A DNA stretch of 64,000 nt, from the NCBI GenBank assembly GCA_963969595.1, contig OZ018414.1, forward strand, positions 11,533,660 through 11,597,659. Reading direction: 5' to 3'. Below the pieces are notes generated by a model. The model saw only the letters and a program-made list of their open reading frames with translations, was not told the origin of the DNA and ran no database searches. The first letter of the stretch is position 1. Each line of letters opens with the position of its first letter. Shown here one piece after another: positions 12,270 through 25,260 of the stretch. The position numbers and the translations under genes are program-made. Origin of the DNA: Neckera pumila (Eukaryota; Streptophyta; Bryopsida; Hypnales; Neckeraceae).

Positions 12270-12412
12270 CCCTTGAAGGATGCTGAGGTTGCAACGTGGT
12301 CAATGGATGACTTCATTGTTCACTGCAGAAACAAAGAGTGCACCTATTAGTCCAATAATTGGAGCAGTTTTGGTGACTACCTTGGTCATGAGGACTGTAT
12401 CCTTTTGAAGGG
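12270..12412. mobile_element. Short TTAA-type MITE (143 bp)
   Basis: The left terminus is CCCTTGAAGGAT and the right terminus is inverse ATCCTTTTGAAGGG. The flanks are CTAA (12266-12269) and TTAA (12413-12416). It resembles the termini of the longer TTAA elements but is much shorter, so assignment is tentative. Confidence 0.45.
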
Positions 12413-12416
12413 TTAA

Positions 12417-13353
12417 AGTGAAATGAAAGGCATGTCTATCAAATCTTATGAAGAATTCTTGGTTTGCCTAGAAAAGTATATTGCAAGAGTATTTAGCAAT
12501 TGTCTTCGACAAGAGATTAATTTATTGGAAGAAGGATTGTAAGCATCTTGCACAATGGTCAACAAGTATTGTTTTAGTATTTCACACAAAGGCTACTTTG
12601 CATAGAAAGTCCCAATACTAACCCCTTTAAGGATGAGGGAGATCATATTTTGGATTCATTGTTTAGAAAAAGCACATTTCTTGAACCTATATATGTAATA
12701 TTCTTCACTCAATCTTACAAAATGGACTTTTGTGGCCTTTAAATTGTACTTTTCACAATACGGTTAACCAAATGTTCACTTTAAAATCATACATCTTTTG
12801 CCTTCAAAGGACTAAATGAACAAGTAGCTATATTATGTGAGGCTTTGTGTGCTTTGCAATACTATGGACAACAAATATGTTTGCACTTATGCCTCCTTCA
12901 AAAATTACACACTTCAAACAAGGCCTTTGAACTATTCACCAAAAAAGATAAAATTCCTCTTTCATGAACCAAAAAAAGATGCATGAAAATCATTGTTTAT
13001 TATGAACTATCAATGGCACTTTAATCCTATAGCGCTATTGTGGACACTATATACGTGTCCGATGGATGACTTCACTTGGCATAGGGTAGAAGAATTTTTT
13101 TTTTCATCCAATTTATTTATTTGGACGGTATTTGAGTATATTTTTCGTGAATAGTCCCTTATTATGGTCTTATTGACTTTTCTAAAGAAGAAGATGCTCA
13201 ATCCACGGATCATCCTTGTAGTATATTTGGGCCATTTCTTGCTATTTTCTCTTGATGTAAATTTTAGCCATAAAAATGATGTTTTTTGAATTTGAGTCCA
13301 ACTAATGAAATGAAGCTTATTAAGTGTAGTTTCTACTAATGAAATTAAGCTTA
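12417..13353. other. AT-rich spacer
   Basis: No gene or complete repeat recognised. A lone sequence resembling a TTAA-element left end (TAACCCCTTTAAGG near 12620) has no matching right end nearby. Confidence 0.45.
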
Positions 13354-13357
13354 TCAA

Positions 13358-13994
13358 CCCCTAAATGCCCAAGGCCTGTTTTGGGCTTCCTTGAATTTGC
13401 TCTAAATTGAACAAAATGCCAACATTTTGATAAGTTGTATCAATTTTTTTTGAATTGTAATCGTTCAAATTCAAAATCGACATGTTAGAGATCTCATAGG
13501 AAAAGAAAACACAACAATACCACTTATGGAGTCAAAGATTATAATGTTTGACCATGAGGGTGCTAAACTTGCAAAAATCTTTCAATCTTCTTTACACAAA
13601 TCAAATCTAAAAAGTTGGTGACCAAAAAAATATGAGGTTGAAGGGCCTAACTTGTATAATCCCGATCAATTTACGGCTTTTAAAAATCTACCCCACAATT
13701 TTTTTTAAAGAATTTTGAATGTGACTTTTTCTCCAAGATCTAGTGTAATTGAGGCTCATTTCCAAGAGCTCTCAACACTACAGGAAGTCAAGATTGCAAT
13801 GGGTACCCTTGTATAAGAACTTAAAAAGAAAAATCACTATCATTTATTTTCAAGATCGGATTTTTGGTGCTAAAACTGGACTTCAATAAGAACTTTCTAA
13901 AAATATAAACTATTGAAAATAGCAACTTGGTTAGGTTTTATTTAACTTCAAAATTCTACAAACACCAAATTTGGGTGCCTTGGGCATTTAGGGG
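13358..13994. mobile_element. TTAA-type TIR element with perfect 18-bp termini
   Basis: Both ends carry CCCCTAAATGCCCAAGGC as a perfect inverted repeat. The right flank is TTAA (13995-13998) and the left is TCAA (13354-13357), a TTAA duplication with one substitution. The element is 637 bp and has no long frame. Its ends are closest to those of 5155-6451. Confidence 0.8.
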
Positions 13995-13998
13995 TTAA

Positions 13999-14511
13999 GC
14001 TTTTTTAAAATTCATAAAGTTCAATAGTTTATAGCAATATGAACTTTCGGCCTATGATCGTGGTTTGTTGATATTCTAATTTTAGAATGACTTGATAACT
14101 TTGGTTTATACCAGAGTGTTCTACACTGTAATATACATCTACGATGAAAATTTCATATTTTTTGAGTATATTTTGTATTTGCTATGAATTTTCTTCATTT
14201 TTTCTTAAGAATTCAAAGTAATTTCAAAATTTTCCCCCAAAATTTGAATTTTTTATAACTTGTAGTAGACATACGACTTCATCTCGAAAAAATAAATTTA
14301 AAATTTTCATTGATATCTAATTGCAAAATGGCAACAAACAGAGTGATGACAGCTGAAGCTTGAAATCCGTGGTGACCGTCATGGCCCATCTTTACAGGGT
14401 TAATACAGCAAGTCTATTTGCATTTTTCAAACGTCGGAGCACTTCAAGGTCAATGAAGTAGATAACGTGATGCTATCACAACACCAAAAGTCACAACAGG
14501 AAATCAAGAGA
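13999..14511. other. AT-rich spacer
   Basis: No gene, RNA or repeat terminus recognised. Confidence 0.4.
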
Positions 14512-14632
14512 GAACAAACTTGTGTCATTTTTTTATTGCACTTGTTCTTGCACTTGTTTCCCTTACACATGCAAAGGGTAAGGGAAACAAGTGCAAGAAC
14601 AAGTGCAATAAAAAAATGACACAAGTTTGTTC
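14512..14632. repeat. Perfect inverted repeat, 55-bp arms and 11-bp loop
   Basis: The left arm (14512-14566) and right arm (14578-14632) are perfect reverse complements around the loop 14567-14577. The arms start GAACAAACTTGTGTC and end TTTCCCTTAC at the loop. Transcribed from either strand, it would form an unbroken 55-bp hairpin. The symmetry stops abruptly outside the arms. It could be a young inverted duplication, a small-RNA precursor or a foldback MITE. Confidence 0.95.
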
Positions 14633-14851
14633 AATGACATTACAAAAATCATTGCAAGACGGTCTTCGATGTATAATTGCAAAAAAATTGTCACAAATCA
14701 TTGTTACTTAAGAAAATTCAATTAGACTAATTATTTTATGTTGAACTTTTCTATTCAAAATAAAAGTATGCACAGAAAAGATAATCCCAGTGACCACCAA
14801 ACAAATAGAAATAAAATAATTTCTAGTAATTTAAAAACAATGCAATATATA

Positions 14852-15052
14852 CAATAGAACCTCCCTAAGTTGATCCTCCGTAAGCTAATAAACCTCTCTA
14901 AGGTAATTTTGTCAGACCGGTCCCGGACTTGTCCCCATAACAAAGGTTATGACTAAAAATGACCCTCCATAAGCTAATAAACCTCCCTAATGTAATCTTG
15001 TCAGACCATTTGAAATCGGTCCAAGACTGATTAGTTTAGAGAGGTTCTACTG
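14852..15052. mobile_element. Emigrant-like (Tc1/mariner-pogo type) MITE, 201 bp
   Basis: The ends are CAATAGAACCTCCCTAA and inverse TTAGAGAGGTTCTACTG, flanked by TA on both sides (14850-14851 and 15053-15054). The terminus resembles the plant Emigrant TIR as I remember it (CAGTAAAACCTCTATAAA), a TA-inserting family mobilised by pogo-like transposase. Internal copies of CTCC(A/G)TAAGCTAATAAACC are repeated near each end. Confidence 0.72.
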
Positions 15053-15054
15053 TA

Positions 15055-16011
15055 ACAGTTAGTACGTATTGCACTATTCAAATGACCTGAGTAGTTTTCT
15101 TGCCAGCATCGAAAAAACATTGTACACACTGCGGCAAATCTTAGCCATCTGTACCAGTGGGGACTACGCAAGCCCCATTTATTGCACACATCAAGGCACC
15201 TCGAATATGAATGTTGCATCATTGTCCTGCGATTCCCGCATCTATGTTTATTACGAGTCACCAAGATGTGCTTCAACCCATATGGTGCGCTATACATAGG
15301 AAAACTTACACTACATCCCCCAAGAAATAAACTTCCAGAATCCAGAGTCCAGAGTATCAGATTAACGAATATTCTAACAAAAAGTTTAGACATGTCAAAC
15401 AGGTACATAAAAAAGCCGAACAAACTGCATTAGGCAGTCCCAGTTCAATGTACAGTGATGCCCGTCATGACAAGACAACAAATCCTCAGAAAGCAAACTC
15501 AACAGGTGTTGAGTCTCCTCTGCAGAAGCTGCAATGCCGTAAAAAGATCAACATTTTCTCCACAAATGTTATAACCGTTCGCAGAAGGAGATCCGCGCTC
15601 TCGTCTGCCTGCAACCCAGAACCCCTTTCCTGTTCTAACCTACCGTAAGCCTACTCCAACACCGATGCTTCCAGAAACTGCCACCCGTACCGGCCTCACT
15701 ACTGCCCTCAGTCCTCAAAACTCGGGAACCGTCTACATACCTCCAATACACGAAAATTAACTTTATAAGCCACTTGCCCTTCCCCAAAACGACCTTCTCA
15801 TCCACTTCCAGATTAAATGAGAAACTAGTGACGATTTACACCGGCGATGAGACTCTCGTTCAGCTACCGCCAAACCTGTGGAAGACGTGCATGCTTCGGC
15901 GCTGCACTCCTGCATCAGCTGCGCTCATCTGTCCAGTGTCACCACCTTGGAACCCCCAAAATGGTTCTTCGAATCAAACATCCTGGAAAATCCTGTCGCT
16001 TTCTAAAAGAA
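15055..16011 (-). other. 3' flank and probable 3' UTR of the LEUNIG-type gene
   Basis: This lies directly downstream of the co-repressor stop codon on the minus strand. No second gene was recognised. The poly(A) site cannot be placed with confidence. Confidence 0.5.
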
Positions 16012-19000
16012 CTATTTCCACAACCTCACTGACTTGTCGTGACTCGCAGATGCAACCATTCCAGTTGCCGCCGATGAAGCCAAAGCCGCGATCAGGCCCT
16101 CGTGTGCCGGCACCGTCATGCTTTGCTTCTCCACCATGTTCCAAAGTTCCAGTGACTGCATGACAGTAATAAAAATCAACACACAAACAATCTCAGGCCA
16201 ACAGGCCAACAGGCAACGCCTAGTGCCTTCCGTGGTAGCGACATCCGTCCCGAGAATGCAGAATATCCACCAAATCCCAACAAAAAGAATAATTCAAGTT
16301 TGGATACTCAAACCAGAAACACAGAATGCACACTCTTAACTTGCACAGCGACTCATTACATAAAAAGCCCACTAACCTGATAACAACCGATGACGAGCAA
16401 AGATGGATAATTCGGATGGAAAACACACGAATGGAACTTGTTGCCGTTGCAACTCAGCTCATGTACACACTCGCCTTCCGCACCGCCGGACCCCAGGTTC
16501 CAAACTCTCACTGAATCCTCACTCACAGACGCAACGAAGTCCCCGGTAGCATCCCAGCACACTGAATGCACAGGTTTCGTGTGTCTCTGCACAGCCGTGC
16601 ACCAACTCCAAGTCAAGCATGTAACCTCAGAAGATGCAACAAACTCCGAGAACTCTCACCACACTAAGAACCATGGGACAATAACTGTGCACCCTTGAGC
16701 ACGAGAAAAGAAAGTCCCACATACTCTAAACAGCAAAACAAATGATCCTCCATGGGCTCAAAAAAGAGCAAGGTCAAGCAAGCATAGCCCTTCAATCGCT
16801 CCGTCAGCACATCAACAAGAAAAGACGATGCTCAAAACCTTGAAGAGTAACTACCTGTAGGGTGTGCACACAAGTTTCAGAGTCCACGTCGAAGATGGAA
16901 ACGACATTCTCTGCGGCAGCTGCAAGCAACCTTCCCTGTCGAGGTTGGAATCTCATTTGTGTCATGCCACCCTGAAATCCAATGCCACCAAACAAGTCTG
17001 TCAACTTCACGTTTTCAACTCACACTTGACACCGTGCGCAACCACATCCTCCAATACACCTACTCATTCATGGACGCGACTATGTCACACCTTGAATACT
17101 CGCGTGCATACTCCTTGATTCACGCTCCAGTACCGAATCTCGCTATCGCCGTCGCAAGAGCACAGAAGATCCTCCATGTTAGGGTGGAAATCCAACGACA
17201 TCACGGATGTCTGATGCCCAGTAAAAGTTCGCAACGAATAATTTGGCTGCACAAAAGTCACACTACCCCTATAAGGCATCCAACCTTCATCACGCTCCCG
17301 GCAAGTACTCTTGAATGGCAGATGCCGGAACAACCCATACACCAGGCATCCATACCAGGAGAATGCACGAGACCCTCAAGAGAAACAGTAGACCTCCGAA
17401 TGAAAACCACTGTCCAATACAGAAAAACCTACAACCAAGGCCCATCCAGGAAACTCCGACCACTCACATTATCCGCGTCCCACACCCGGACCGTCTTGTC
17501 GAACGATGATGTTGCAAGCCGCGTCGAATTTGGACTGAACCTCACATCGGTAATCAGCAAGGAGTGCTCCTCTAGCGAACTCTTCAGCTTCAGGGTATCC
17601 ATATTCCATAAAACGGCCTGGTGGAAAAACCACGCACCATGTCAAAACTCAAACCATGTCTCACAGAAGGCCCCCAACCCCCAAACGGTACAATCTGCAG
17701 GACTACATAAGGCCTTCTCGTCGACCTCTTTCGAAGACTCATACAAGCTGCTGCCTCAACAGACTCCAAATTTTCACAGGCTTCCAGAGTGCAATAAGAA
17801 AGTCGCAGCCATCTCCGACGGTGCTCTCAGCGCAACACCTCCGGCTACCACAGAAACAAGGGCATTGCATGCTTACCCGCTTATCGTGACCTGCACTTGC
17901 CAACAACTTCCCATCCGATGAAAAATGACAGCAAACCACTTTGCTTGTACTTGCGCGCAAACACGTCACCTCATTGAACGAGAATCCTGTTTGACAAGCC
18001 CCGTCTGTCAAAGCCTGTATATGACTGAGCACAACCCCGAGTCCTTGCCAGAGTAATCCCACAACACTACGCATGAGTCAAGAAACCACCTCCTTCCAAT
18101 TCAAAATGGGGATTCGTCCACAACCGACTAACCTTTCGAGACATCCATGCTGTGGCCAGCAGGACTCCTTTTGCTGCCCCCGAAAAGAGACTCACGCGGG
18201 TCTGCTTCTTCGTGAGATAAGAATGATTCCACGTTGTCGTCCAACGACCCATCCTCGCCGAAACGATCCATGCCATCGGCCTGCAATCCAAAACCACACC
18301 AATCTTCAGATCGAGTATCATATCTCAGCGTTCAGCTGTCGACATATCTGCATTACACGTCCCACCGGCATCATTTCCGTCCATCACGGCACCAAGAATG
18401 CTGATAAATGAACAGAAAATGTTCACCGTCACGCGAGATTCAATTTCAAGCACAAACATTCCGGGATCTGAAATCACTTTCGTCAATAAAAAGAAAAGTA
18501 AAAAAGAATCTCCTCGCCACTTTCTCAGATCTGGTCACATTGCTTTCACAAGCCGGTGACCAGTTCAAGTACTGAATCCAAGGGAGGACTTCAGGGTTGG
18601 AAGCCAGGACGAAGGCCATGAAAATCCACACTTCAAGTCATGTCAGTTCCCCGAAACTAGTGCCCATTCATGCTAAATAAAGCTGCAAATAGAATTCTCA
18701 CACAAAGAGCCAGGAAAACGCACACCCCAGGGCATAGAAACCTCCAAAAATGCTGCGGCTAGAATTCCATAAGAAAGAACAACTTATTTTTCAAGCCAAC
18801 TCAAGACTTGTACGCTAAACGACGAAAACTAACGGGGACCAGCTGGTTACCAGCTGGTTCGATGGTGATGCCAACGTTCCAGCCCCATCGGCACCATACA
18901 TCAGTAACGGCTTTGAGATGCTGCTACTAGGTTGCAAAGCTCCAGCCATGGACATAACGTCCCCAGGAGTGTGAGTAGATGGGGTGGAAGGTGCCGAATT

Positions 19001-20001
19001 CGGTGAAGGACCTGCTGTGTTCGCGGTTCCTGTACTATTCGCGGGGCCTGAGGATGACGCCGGCTGCTTTCTCTTTCTTGCACTCGGTACACCCTTTGCA
19101 GCAGCCTTTTCCCCAACCCACACACATTTTAAGGTGAGGTGGTCTTATCTTGTCTGTTTGTAGCTCAAACCTGCCCTTACAACCAAACAGTCCAAAGCTA
19201 CTTCAACCTCGAGTACTCCCTATCCCCTTTCATCTTCAGATGGAAGGTCAAGTCCACTCATTGGGTTTCAATTAATGCTCGAAACTCATTGCAACACGGT
19301 CACCAAGGCCACCTAAGCATCCCCGGGAAAAGACTCCGGATGACACTCTGAACTTCAGCGAAGACCAAACAAGCACACAATCAGGAAAAGGACAAACGGT
19401 ACCAAAAATCATGGGGGGGAATTACAAGGTCAAGCACAAGCAACGAAACAGGACACTGCCCCACCTAGGCGACGCAACCAGACTCGAGTCCACGCATGAA
19501 GAATGAAGGAACACCATCTCATAACCCTACCGACAGCTACACTCTGCATGCTCTCCTACATGTATCCGGAAACCCATCTCACGCACGAAACTCGACAGAA
19601 ACGTAACACTATTTTTCACCATTAACGAAGACCAACGTCAGCTTTATAGCACTACTATCCAGCTCCTTCACAGAACTCCACCATGCTTCATGGCGCCATG
19701 TCACATTTGCATAATCTCTAGATGCCGTCAATCACGAAGGAGGAAGAAGGCTTACTTCCAAGTAGCAATCACATAAAATTACTTCAGAAAGCAACACCAT
19801 ACCTTGCCAGTGCCGGTGCTATTCGTGCTTGGACTAGGCTCCAGGCCTCCGTACACAGGGTCGCTTGGACGGAATGAGTTGGAAACGTCCAGATTCGCTT
19901 GCCCCACCCGATCCTGCTGCTGCTGCAGCTGCTGTTGTTGTTGCGGAGTAGTGGGATTTTGCTGCGGGTGGTTCCCAACCTGTTGCTGCTGCTGCTGCTG
20001 C

Positions 20002-20038
<37 letters not shown>

Positions 20039-23000
20039 GCTGCTGCTGTTGTTGCTGCTGCTGCTGAATTTGTGCAAGCTGCTTCATTTGCTTACGACAA
20101 GCAACCAACAAAACAACCAACCTCAGCATTCACACTAATATGGACCATGCTGCATATTTCTATCGATATATCCAAACCCATCTAAACACAAGCACTACCA
20201 AATCATTGGACTCGTGGATTTTTTTCGTGCATTCGACAGCCTCAACGATTTCGTCCACTTTCACCCAATTGTCACAGGTTTACTAACAGTCTACTTCATG
20301 AGCACTTCAGCACGTCGCCACCACAGAAGTTACACGATGTCACTTCAATACTTCGAAAATGCGCCAAAATCATATAGTCAAAAAGCTTCGGCCTCAACCT
20401 TCATCATATGTTCCGTCTGTGCCTGGTCTTGAGGTCCACCTCGGGGTAGAGGAGAAGCCGCTTGCATCGGAGAACCCACGCCACCCTGTGATAAATCACC
20501 GCTCGCATTCGGTTGCCCATCTTTCGTCAGTCCACTTCTGCCTAACAGAACTCGGAAACGCCGCGGATCCATCTCGTTCAGAAGCGGAGACCCTGAACTC
20601 GACATGTTGCCCTGTTGTGCTTGGGCTTGGATCAGAAGCTGCTGCTGCTGTTGTGGAGACAGCATCTGGAACTGGTGATACTGGTTCGGCGTTTGAATGA
20701 AAGGTTTCTGTGCCGAACCCGACAAACCAGGTCGTAGTTGATCCATACCCTGTCACCGACACACCAATACAAGGTGTTAAGGAACACGGCGCATTTGCAG
20801 TAAGACGATCAGGAACACACTCGTCGGTCAGAACTCACCTTCTTACTACTTCACCACCGAACCCAATCCTCTTTTCAATCAGTGCCAGGTCTTACCACAT
20901 CACACACAATAGGAAAAGAAACAAGCATGGTTCCCACACCGTCCAATCCATCAGGAGCTACTCCTAGCAACATGCTTTACTTGTCAGAAACTCTCAACAC
21001 ATTCCACACGCATGCTGAATGAGATTCGAGACCATGGGTCGGAGACTTACAGTCAACGGCCACCCTTTCAAAGATCCTGGATTCACGCCTTGGTTTACAC
21101 CTTGATTCACCCCTTGATTCACACCTGGGACCACATTCACAAAACTCTGCAGTCAATCATTAAGTGGGACACCAAAAAGGAGGTCCCTACATCATCAGCT
21201 GCATCTTCGGAAAGTCCTCACACCCACGAAACAAGCACCAAGGACAATAAAACAACCTGGACTCAACAGCGCAGGCTTCGAATGCCCACCCCCCGGTACT
21301 CCAAACATGGCTGATTCTGGAGCTGGAGACCGTTGGTTCAACATATCATTCTTGTTATCCTACGTTATCAACAACCACCAAATCAGCAACATGCAAATCA
21401 ACAACTTTATCGGCACCACAAAACAACATGTCAGCGTACACCCATCTCGTCCATCGTAGTCACCCCGGGTCATCACGGTTGCTATAAATCGACATTACCG
21501 AATATGCCAAGGGACTCCGTGTGCACCTGCGAGGATCCGGACATCTGCGATCGAGCTTGGACCTGCTGCAGGGCTGTCGTTGCATTGCCAGCAAGCAATG
21601 GCCTGTTCAAAAAAACAATCGCTGTCAGCACCTAGGCCTAACTCTGCCAAGGATAACCACAAATCGACGACAAAGCTGCCCTTCATCATAACCACAATTA
21701 CCACATCCCATTCCCGAAATTCCAGCTCAATCTTTGAAATCGGACGGTGCGCACGATCCACGAATTCCAAGGAGACCCAGAATCAGTACCTCTGCAACCA
21801 AAACCATCCACCACCATCTCGGCGTCAGAGACCCAAGCACATGAACCACAATACCCTTCATAGTCCCGTCACGAATCGAGACCCAACCAACGAATGTAAA
21901 CTCTACCTAAGTAACAACTTCGACACATCAGCGAGGCCTCAAAACAACCTCATAGTCGCTCTGGCATCAACAACTACATACAACTACCAGTGCTAACAAT
22001 CGTCTGCAGGCGAAGAGGACACACAGCATCATCGCGGGAATCGCCGCTACCTTCATGGCCGTCTCGTCCAGGGCATCTCTCTGATGTGGATGTTTCAGCC
22101 GCTCCTCGTAGATTTTTGTAGCCATCGCATTCGCAGTGGGCTGTCGCAACATAGCTTCTGCGCCCAAACCATTTGCAGACCCGTTCAACAGATGGGTGCT
22201 CGCGTCTCTCCGTTGCTGTTGTGCATGCCGCTGTTGTAAGATCTGAAGTTGCATCTGCTGCAACTGCTGCTGTTGATGCTGCTGCTGCTGGACTTGTTGA
22301 TGCTGCTGTTGCTGATGCTGAGCTTGCTGCTGCTGCTGCACTTGTTGTTGCTGCACCTGCTGCTGTTGAGCTTGCTGCTGTTGTGCTACCTGCTGCTGTT
22401 GAGCCTGTTGTTGTGCTTGTTGCTGTTGAGCTTGTTGTTGTTGGTGCTGCTGCTGCTGCTGCTGGGCCTGCTGTTGCTGCTGTTGCTGTTGCTGCTGCTG
22501 CTGGGCCTGTTGCAGCTCACGAGCCTTCAACTGCTGTGTCTGAGCACCACAAACAGAGCACCGAAAATCACCATACATTCAAACTCCTCCTACAACACCC
22601 TACTTGCTCTGGAACGAACAACTGATCCCGCCTCCCGCATTGCAAACATGACACTTACATGACACCAAGGCCATGCAATCTTAGGAACTGCCAACACTGC
22701 CCTCTACCTATCTAAAGCGTCAACAGCCACCATCTATGACCCTCATAGAACCCATACCAAAAACATTGACACGTTTTCAGTATAATTAGGTGTATCACCC
22801 CTTCCGATGGCTCTGCATCAATATTTCCGAAAAAACTCACGACTGCCGAAACGTCAAACACGGCCAGTAAACACTACAGGAAGGAGTACCGTGCTAAATA
22901 AGCAACACAATATCTCACCTCTATGTAAGAGGCTGCCACCTCCGAATGTTTCTCGTTCGTCCGCGCGATGAAGATATCCCAAAATACCGACCACCATTCA

Positions 23001-24903
23001 AATAGAAACCCTCCAGGTGCATCAATTGCTGAAAGAGAAACAGAACAAAGTCCTGCTCATCAGAGATCTGAAGAAAAGCAAAAAGCCCTGTGTTTCTGGG
23101 GATGATCCACACACTGGAAACTGGAGAATCATACCATTGTGGAAAGATAAGTTCATCACACGGTAGAAATACTAAAGCAGTCCGCTACAAAGCTCATGAC
23201 ACGCTTCAACTCTTATGATCATCCCAGTGTCGGCTGAACCTTACAAGGCAGTCGACTTTCGTCACTGAAGGCGCAATCCAATTACACGATCGTAAGTAAG
23301 GGTGGGATCTTTGTTATCAAGGAAGTTCAGAGCGAAAAAAAACTTACCAACAGGATCGGACGAAACTTTGCCCTCGTTCAAAAATGCCTTCGCCGAAGCT
23401 TGGAGATTCCTCTTTATGAGATAGTCGTATATATACACATCGAGCCTGCATACACAGCCAAAAGTTACAGCTTCAATCGTTACAGCTTCAATACTTTACT
23501 TAGAGAAGATCGAGAGCACGTATCATGTGAATGGAGACTTAATCTCCCAGAGGATGAGCCCTCTACAACGATAATTAGTTCTTATTCATGAAGGATCGCA
23601 AGGATATCCGTCCAATGTGAGTCCCTTTCAAATTCGCAAATTTGCAATTACAGACTAAATTGATCCTATTTGCAGTTACTCTACCCGGAATAATATATGG
23701 CAAATTCGCCCTAAAAGCATGCATAAAGCCGATAAGGAAATTTGTCCAGTTAGAGGTGACCACTCTTAAACCAGTCACTAAAAGAGTAAGAAACAACCAA
23801 CGTCACACTCCCAGACCATTTGCAACGATCAACAGCAGAAATCCAACAACTGACATTTCTATTTCACGTAAATGCGTCTGAGATTTTCTGCACCATAATC
23901 AGGCTCCTTATGTCACCGATACTTTATGATACCCAACTCATGTAACCTTCCTCACACTTCCTGGCACTAATACTTGGAACAGGGAGCTCAGAGAAACTGC
24001 AAAAAAAAGATCGAACTACAGAACTTCTTCCTACATAGGACTGCCAACTCACCGTTGTACGTTGATATACCTCTCAGCTTTGATGCTATCATCAAGCCCA
24101 TGAGATACCTGAACTAAGTCCTCACATGGCACTGCTTTCACAAACTGATACATACAAGAAGAAATGAAGCCCAGAAGAGCATATTCGCTCAGATGAAGGT
24201 TAAGGTCTGCAGTTATTAAAACTGGCTTTTACGGCAAAAGTCATACACAATTCAAATGGCAAGCTCCCCTAGAAGCACTACTCGTGCTGTTTCACAATTT
24301 ACCTGAGCCACATAGGTATCTCATGGGCTCGAAAAATCTAAACACTCAAACTCAGCCCTTGTAGACAAGCTAATTCCAGTATATTGAACACACAGATAAT
24401 GCATAAACAGAAAATTCGGTTCACCTCGAATCCTTACAAATAACCGCACAAAAACAAACCCTACATTAACACTCTATCAATCCTCAAAAAAGAGCACGCA
24501 GAAGAAAATAGTAAAAAAATCTTGCGATGAAAAATCGGAGACAAACACGACAAACAGCTCACGCTTCACCAATTCCTTGACCAACTCACCTCCCCGAAGG
24601 CACAGCTTTTAAATACATTTCCTACAAACACCATCTAATCGAACATCTCAAACACAACAAAAAACGCACACTCCTCTCCGCATTGCACAAATCCGCCAAC
24701 AAAACTCTCTCCGAATCTAAATTTGAACGAACACCGGAGAAACCGCACCGAAACAATGAAATGCAACGGAAACACATCCGCATTTTCCCGAAACGACGTA
24801 AAAATGGATCCACCAAAAAAGTGCGAGAAAAATGTGAGAAAGACTCGGGAGGCAGCGATGCGGCTTATTACATCTTATCAGCCTCCCAGTTGCTCTGCGC
24901 CAT
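16012..24903 (-). CDS. LUG: LEUNIG/LEUNIG_HOMOLOG-type transcriptional co-repressor, 17 exons
   Basis: This is a Groucho/Tup1-like co-repressor of plants. It does not bind DNA but is recruited by transcription factors, usually through the SEUSS adaptor, and acts in the nucleus. Exons: 24872-24903 (start [11 protein letters not shown]), 23348-23445 (Lis[20 protein letters not shown]), 22919-23028 ([19 protein letters not shown], end of the LUFS domain), 22051-22539 (poly-Q), 21527-21602, 21257-21350, 21051-21124, 20399-20749, 19803-20090 (second poly-Q), 18851-19093 (RKRKQP, likely nuclear signal), 18133-18280, 17877-17986, 17468-17617, 17091-17246, 16855-16971, 16377-16586, 16012-16155 (ends VRLWK). 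The last seven exons carry the WD40 propeller, with units such as [10 protein letters not shown] and [10 protein letters not shown]. The model gives about 960 residues; Arabidopsis LUG is near 930. Splice phases agree except at the exon 4/5 junction: exon 5 either starts at an internal AG or follows an exon I could not find. Confidence 0.95.
19980..20067 (-). repeat. CAG/CAA poly-Q tract in co-repressor exon 9
   Basis: A nearly pure trinucleotide array encodes about 28 consecutive glutamines. CAA and CAG codons occur in blocks, with a long pure CAA run flanked by CAG runs. Its length is likely variable between individuals. Confidence 0.9.
22215..22516 (-). repeat. Interrupted poly-Q region in co-repressor exon 4
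   Basis: About 100 codons of glutamine are interrupted regularly by Ala, His, Val and Leu (units such as [12 protein letters not shown]). This is the usual Q-rich linker between the LUFS domain and the rest of LEUNIG proteins, encoded by mixed CAG and CAA. Confidence 0.9.
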
Positions 24904-25260
24904 AGCGGCCAGCTTCGCAATGGACGCCCCGCCCCAACCCCGCCCCTTCGACCTTTGGCTTAGTTTCCCTGTTCGTCAGTCTCCCCGCTTGGCTCTTCCG
25001 AGCTATGGCGTGCTCCCAAGCTCCAGCTCCAGGGTTTGCTCGGCAGCGACGGTCACGTGCAAGACCACTAACGAATATAGTCGGCGCTGGTAATACTACT
25101 GAATAGTAGTTCTGGATCGCCGTCTCTCGTCGTCACTTCGTCCGTCTGTCGTCGTCGTCGTCGTCGTCCGCCGGCTTCTGTGGTACTGTATTCAAAGGGA
25201 CCGTATATACGATTAATTATGGCCATACCCCGTAATTTGAATCGCGGCCCGGGTCAAGCT
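24904..25260 (-). promoter_or_regulatory. 5' UTR/promoter region of the co-repressor gene
   Basis: The region upstream of the initiating ATG is GC-richer than the spacer. It includes a (GTC)n microsatellite at about 25148-25168 and pyrimidine-rich stretches on the transcript strand. No TATA box or start site can be fixed from sequence alone. Confidence 0.5.

Noticed and set aside
13358..13994. Reading this element as a Mutator-like element with a 9-bp duplication (AAGCTTATC / AAGCTTTTT)
   Set aside because: The match is only 7 of 9 in AT-rich sequence, and related copies show exact TTAA duplications proved by an empty site.
15774..18411. Several plus-strand open frames, up to 320 codons
   Set aside because: They lie antisense over the WD40 exons of the LEUNIG-type gene and encode nothing recognisable; they are shadows of that gene.
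22173..22662. Plus-strand Leu-rich or Ala-rich open frames
   Set aside because: They are the antisense reading of the poly-Q CAG/CAA tract.
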